This document shows, piece by piece, positions 42,137 through 42,179 of a stretch of 42,179 nt of DNA. Under the pieces are notes generated by a model. That model searched no databases, had not been told where the DNA came from, and saw nothing but the letters and a program-made list of their open reading frames with translations. Each line of letters starts with the position of its first letter. The first letter of the stretch is position 1. Source of the stretch: an uncultured Atopobiaceae bacterium (GTDB lineage: Bacteria; Actinomycetota; Coriobacteriia; Coriobacteriales; Atopobiaceae); assembly GCA_947626465.1 (NCBI GenBank), contig CANQSI010000002.1, forward strand, positions 1 through 42,179, read 5' to 3'. The position numbers were made by a program, and so were the translations under genes.

Positions 42137-42179
42137 ATGTATGCAATCGTAAAGACCGGTGGCAAGCAGTATCGCGTGA
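42137..42179 (+). CDS. rplU: 50S ribosomal protein L21 (N-terminus only)
   Basis: The first 14 codons read MYAIVKTGGKQYRV, the highly conserved start of L21; the rest is beyond the window. GAAGGAA (42124-42130 region) serves as ribosome site. In most bacteria rpmA (L27) and often obg follow. Confidence 0.95.
   Translation, partial: MYAIVKTGGKQYRV

Noticed and set aside
1-42179. CRISPR arrays, insertion sequences, integrases or prophage genes
   Set aside because: No regularly spaced direct repeats and no transposase or phage frames were seen in the window.

Overview
The window is high-GC, densely packed bacterial DNA with short intergenic gaps, many GTG starts and many ATGA/GTGA stop-start overlaps. 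A rod-shape cluster (mreB-mreC-mreD-PBP2-rodA) leading to rplU, PTS-type domains, an amylase and an iron alcohol dehydrogenase fit an Actinomycetota genome, most likely a fermentative Coriobacteriia. This assignment rests on gene content and composition only; no 16S or marker search was possible.

Layout. (1) 1-2219, minus strand: an iron alcohol dehydrogenase fused in frame to an aldehyde dehydrogenase, the reverse of the AdhE domain order; it runs off the left edge. A 328-bp divergent region with two related palindromes separates it from (2) 2548-9562, plus strand: sbcD-sbcC, then two paralogous cation diffusion facilitators flanking a zinc-dependent medium-chain dehydrogenase. (3) 9568-12516, minus strand: a GH13 amylase-family enzyme followed by a protein joining a PTS IIB domain to a ROK sugar-kinase-like domain. 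(4) 12678-17490, plus strand: a three-gene, translationally overlapping cassette of SGNH hydrolase-GNAT fusion, glutathionylspermidine-synthase-like ATP-grasp ligase and dGTPase-like HD hydrolase. (5) 17469-26820, minus strand: a whole aromatic amino acid supercluster, in transcription order DAHP synthase, tyrA, aroB, aroA, aroC, pheA, aroE-aroK fusion, and a PTS IIB-aroQ fusion. (6) 26939-27015: tRNA-Arg(CCG). (7) 27113-32237: a CtpE-like P-type ATPase overlapping aconitase. (8) 32337-40865: a zinc-ribbon membrane protein, a TPR membrane protein and mreB-mreC-mreD-mrdA-rodA. (9) 40946-42179: a DUF697-like protein and the first 14 codons of rplU behind a near-consensus promoter.

How the genes work together. 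The aromatic cluster holds every step from PEP plus erythrose-4-phosphate to chorismate, and on to phenylpyruvate and 4-hydroxyphenylpyruvate. Its dehydroquinase carries a glucose-type PTS IIB domain with the phosphorylatable cysteine intact. A second IIB domain, of the lactose/cellobiose type, is fused to a ROK domain next to the amylase. PEP is both the phosphate donor of the PTS and a substrate of DAHP synthase and EPSP synthase, so the simplest reading (inference) is that this organism uses detached PTS domains to couple sugar flux to enzyme activity or gene expression.

The most promising undescribed items are the IIB-AroQ fusion, the IIB-ROK fusion, the SGNH/GNAT + ATP-grasp + dGTPase cassette, and the reversed ADH-ALDH fusion with its palindromic operator region.
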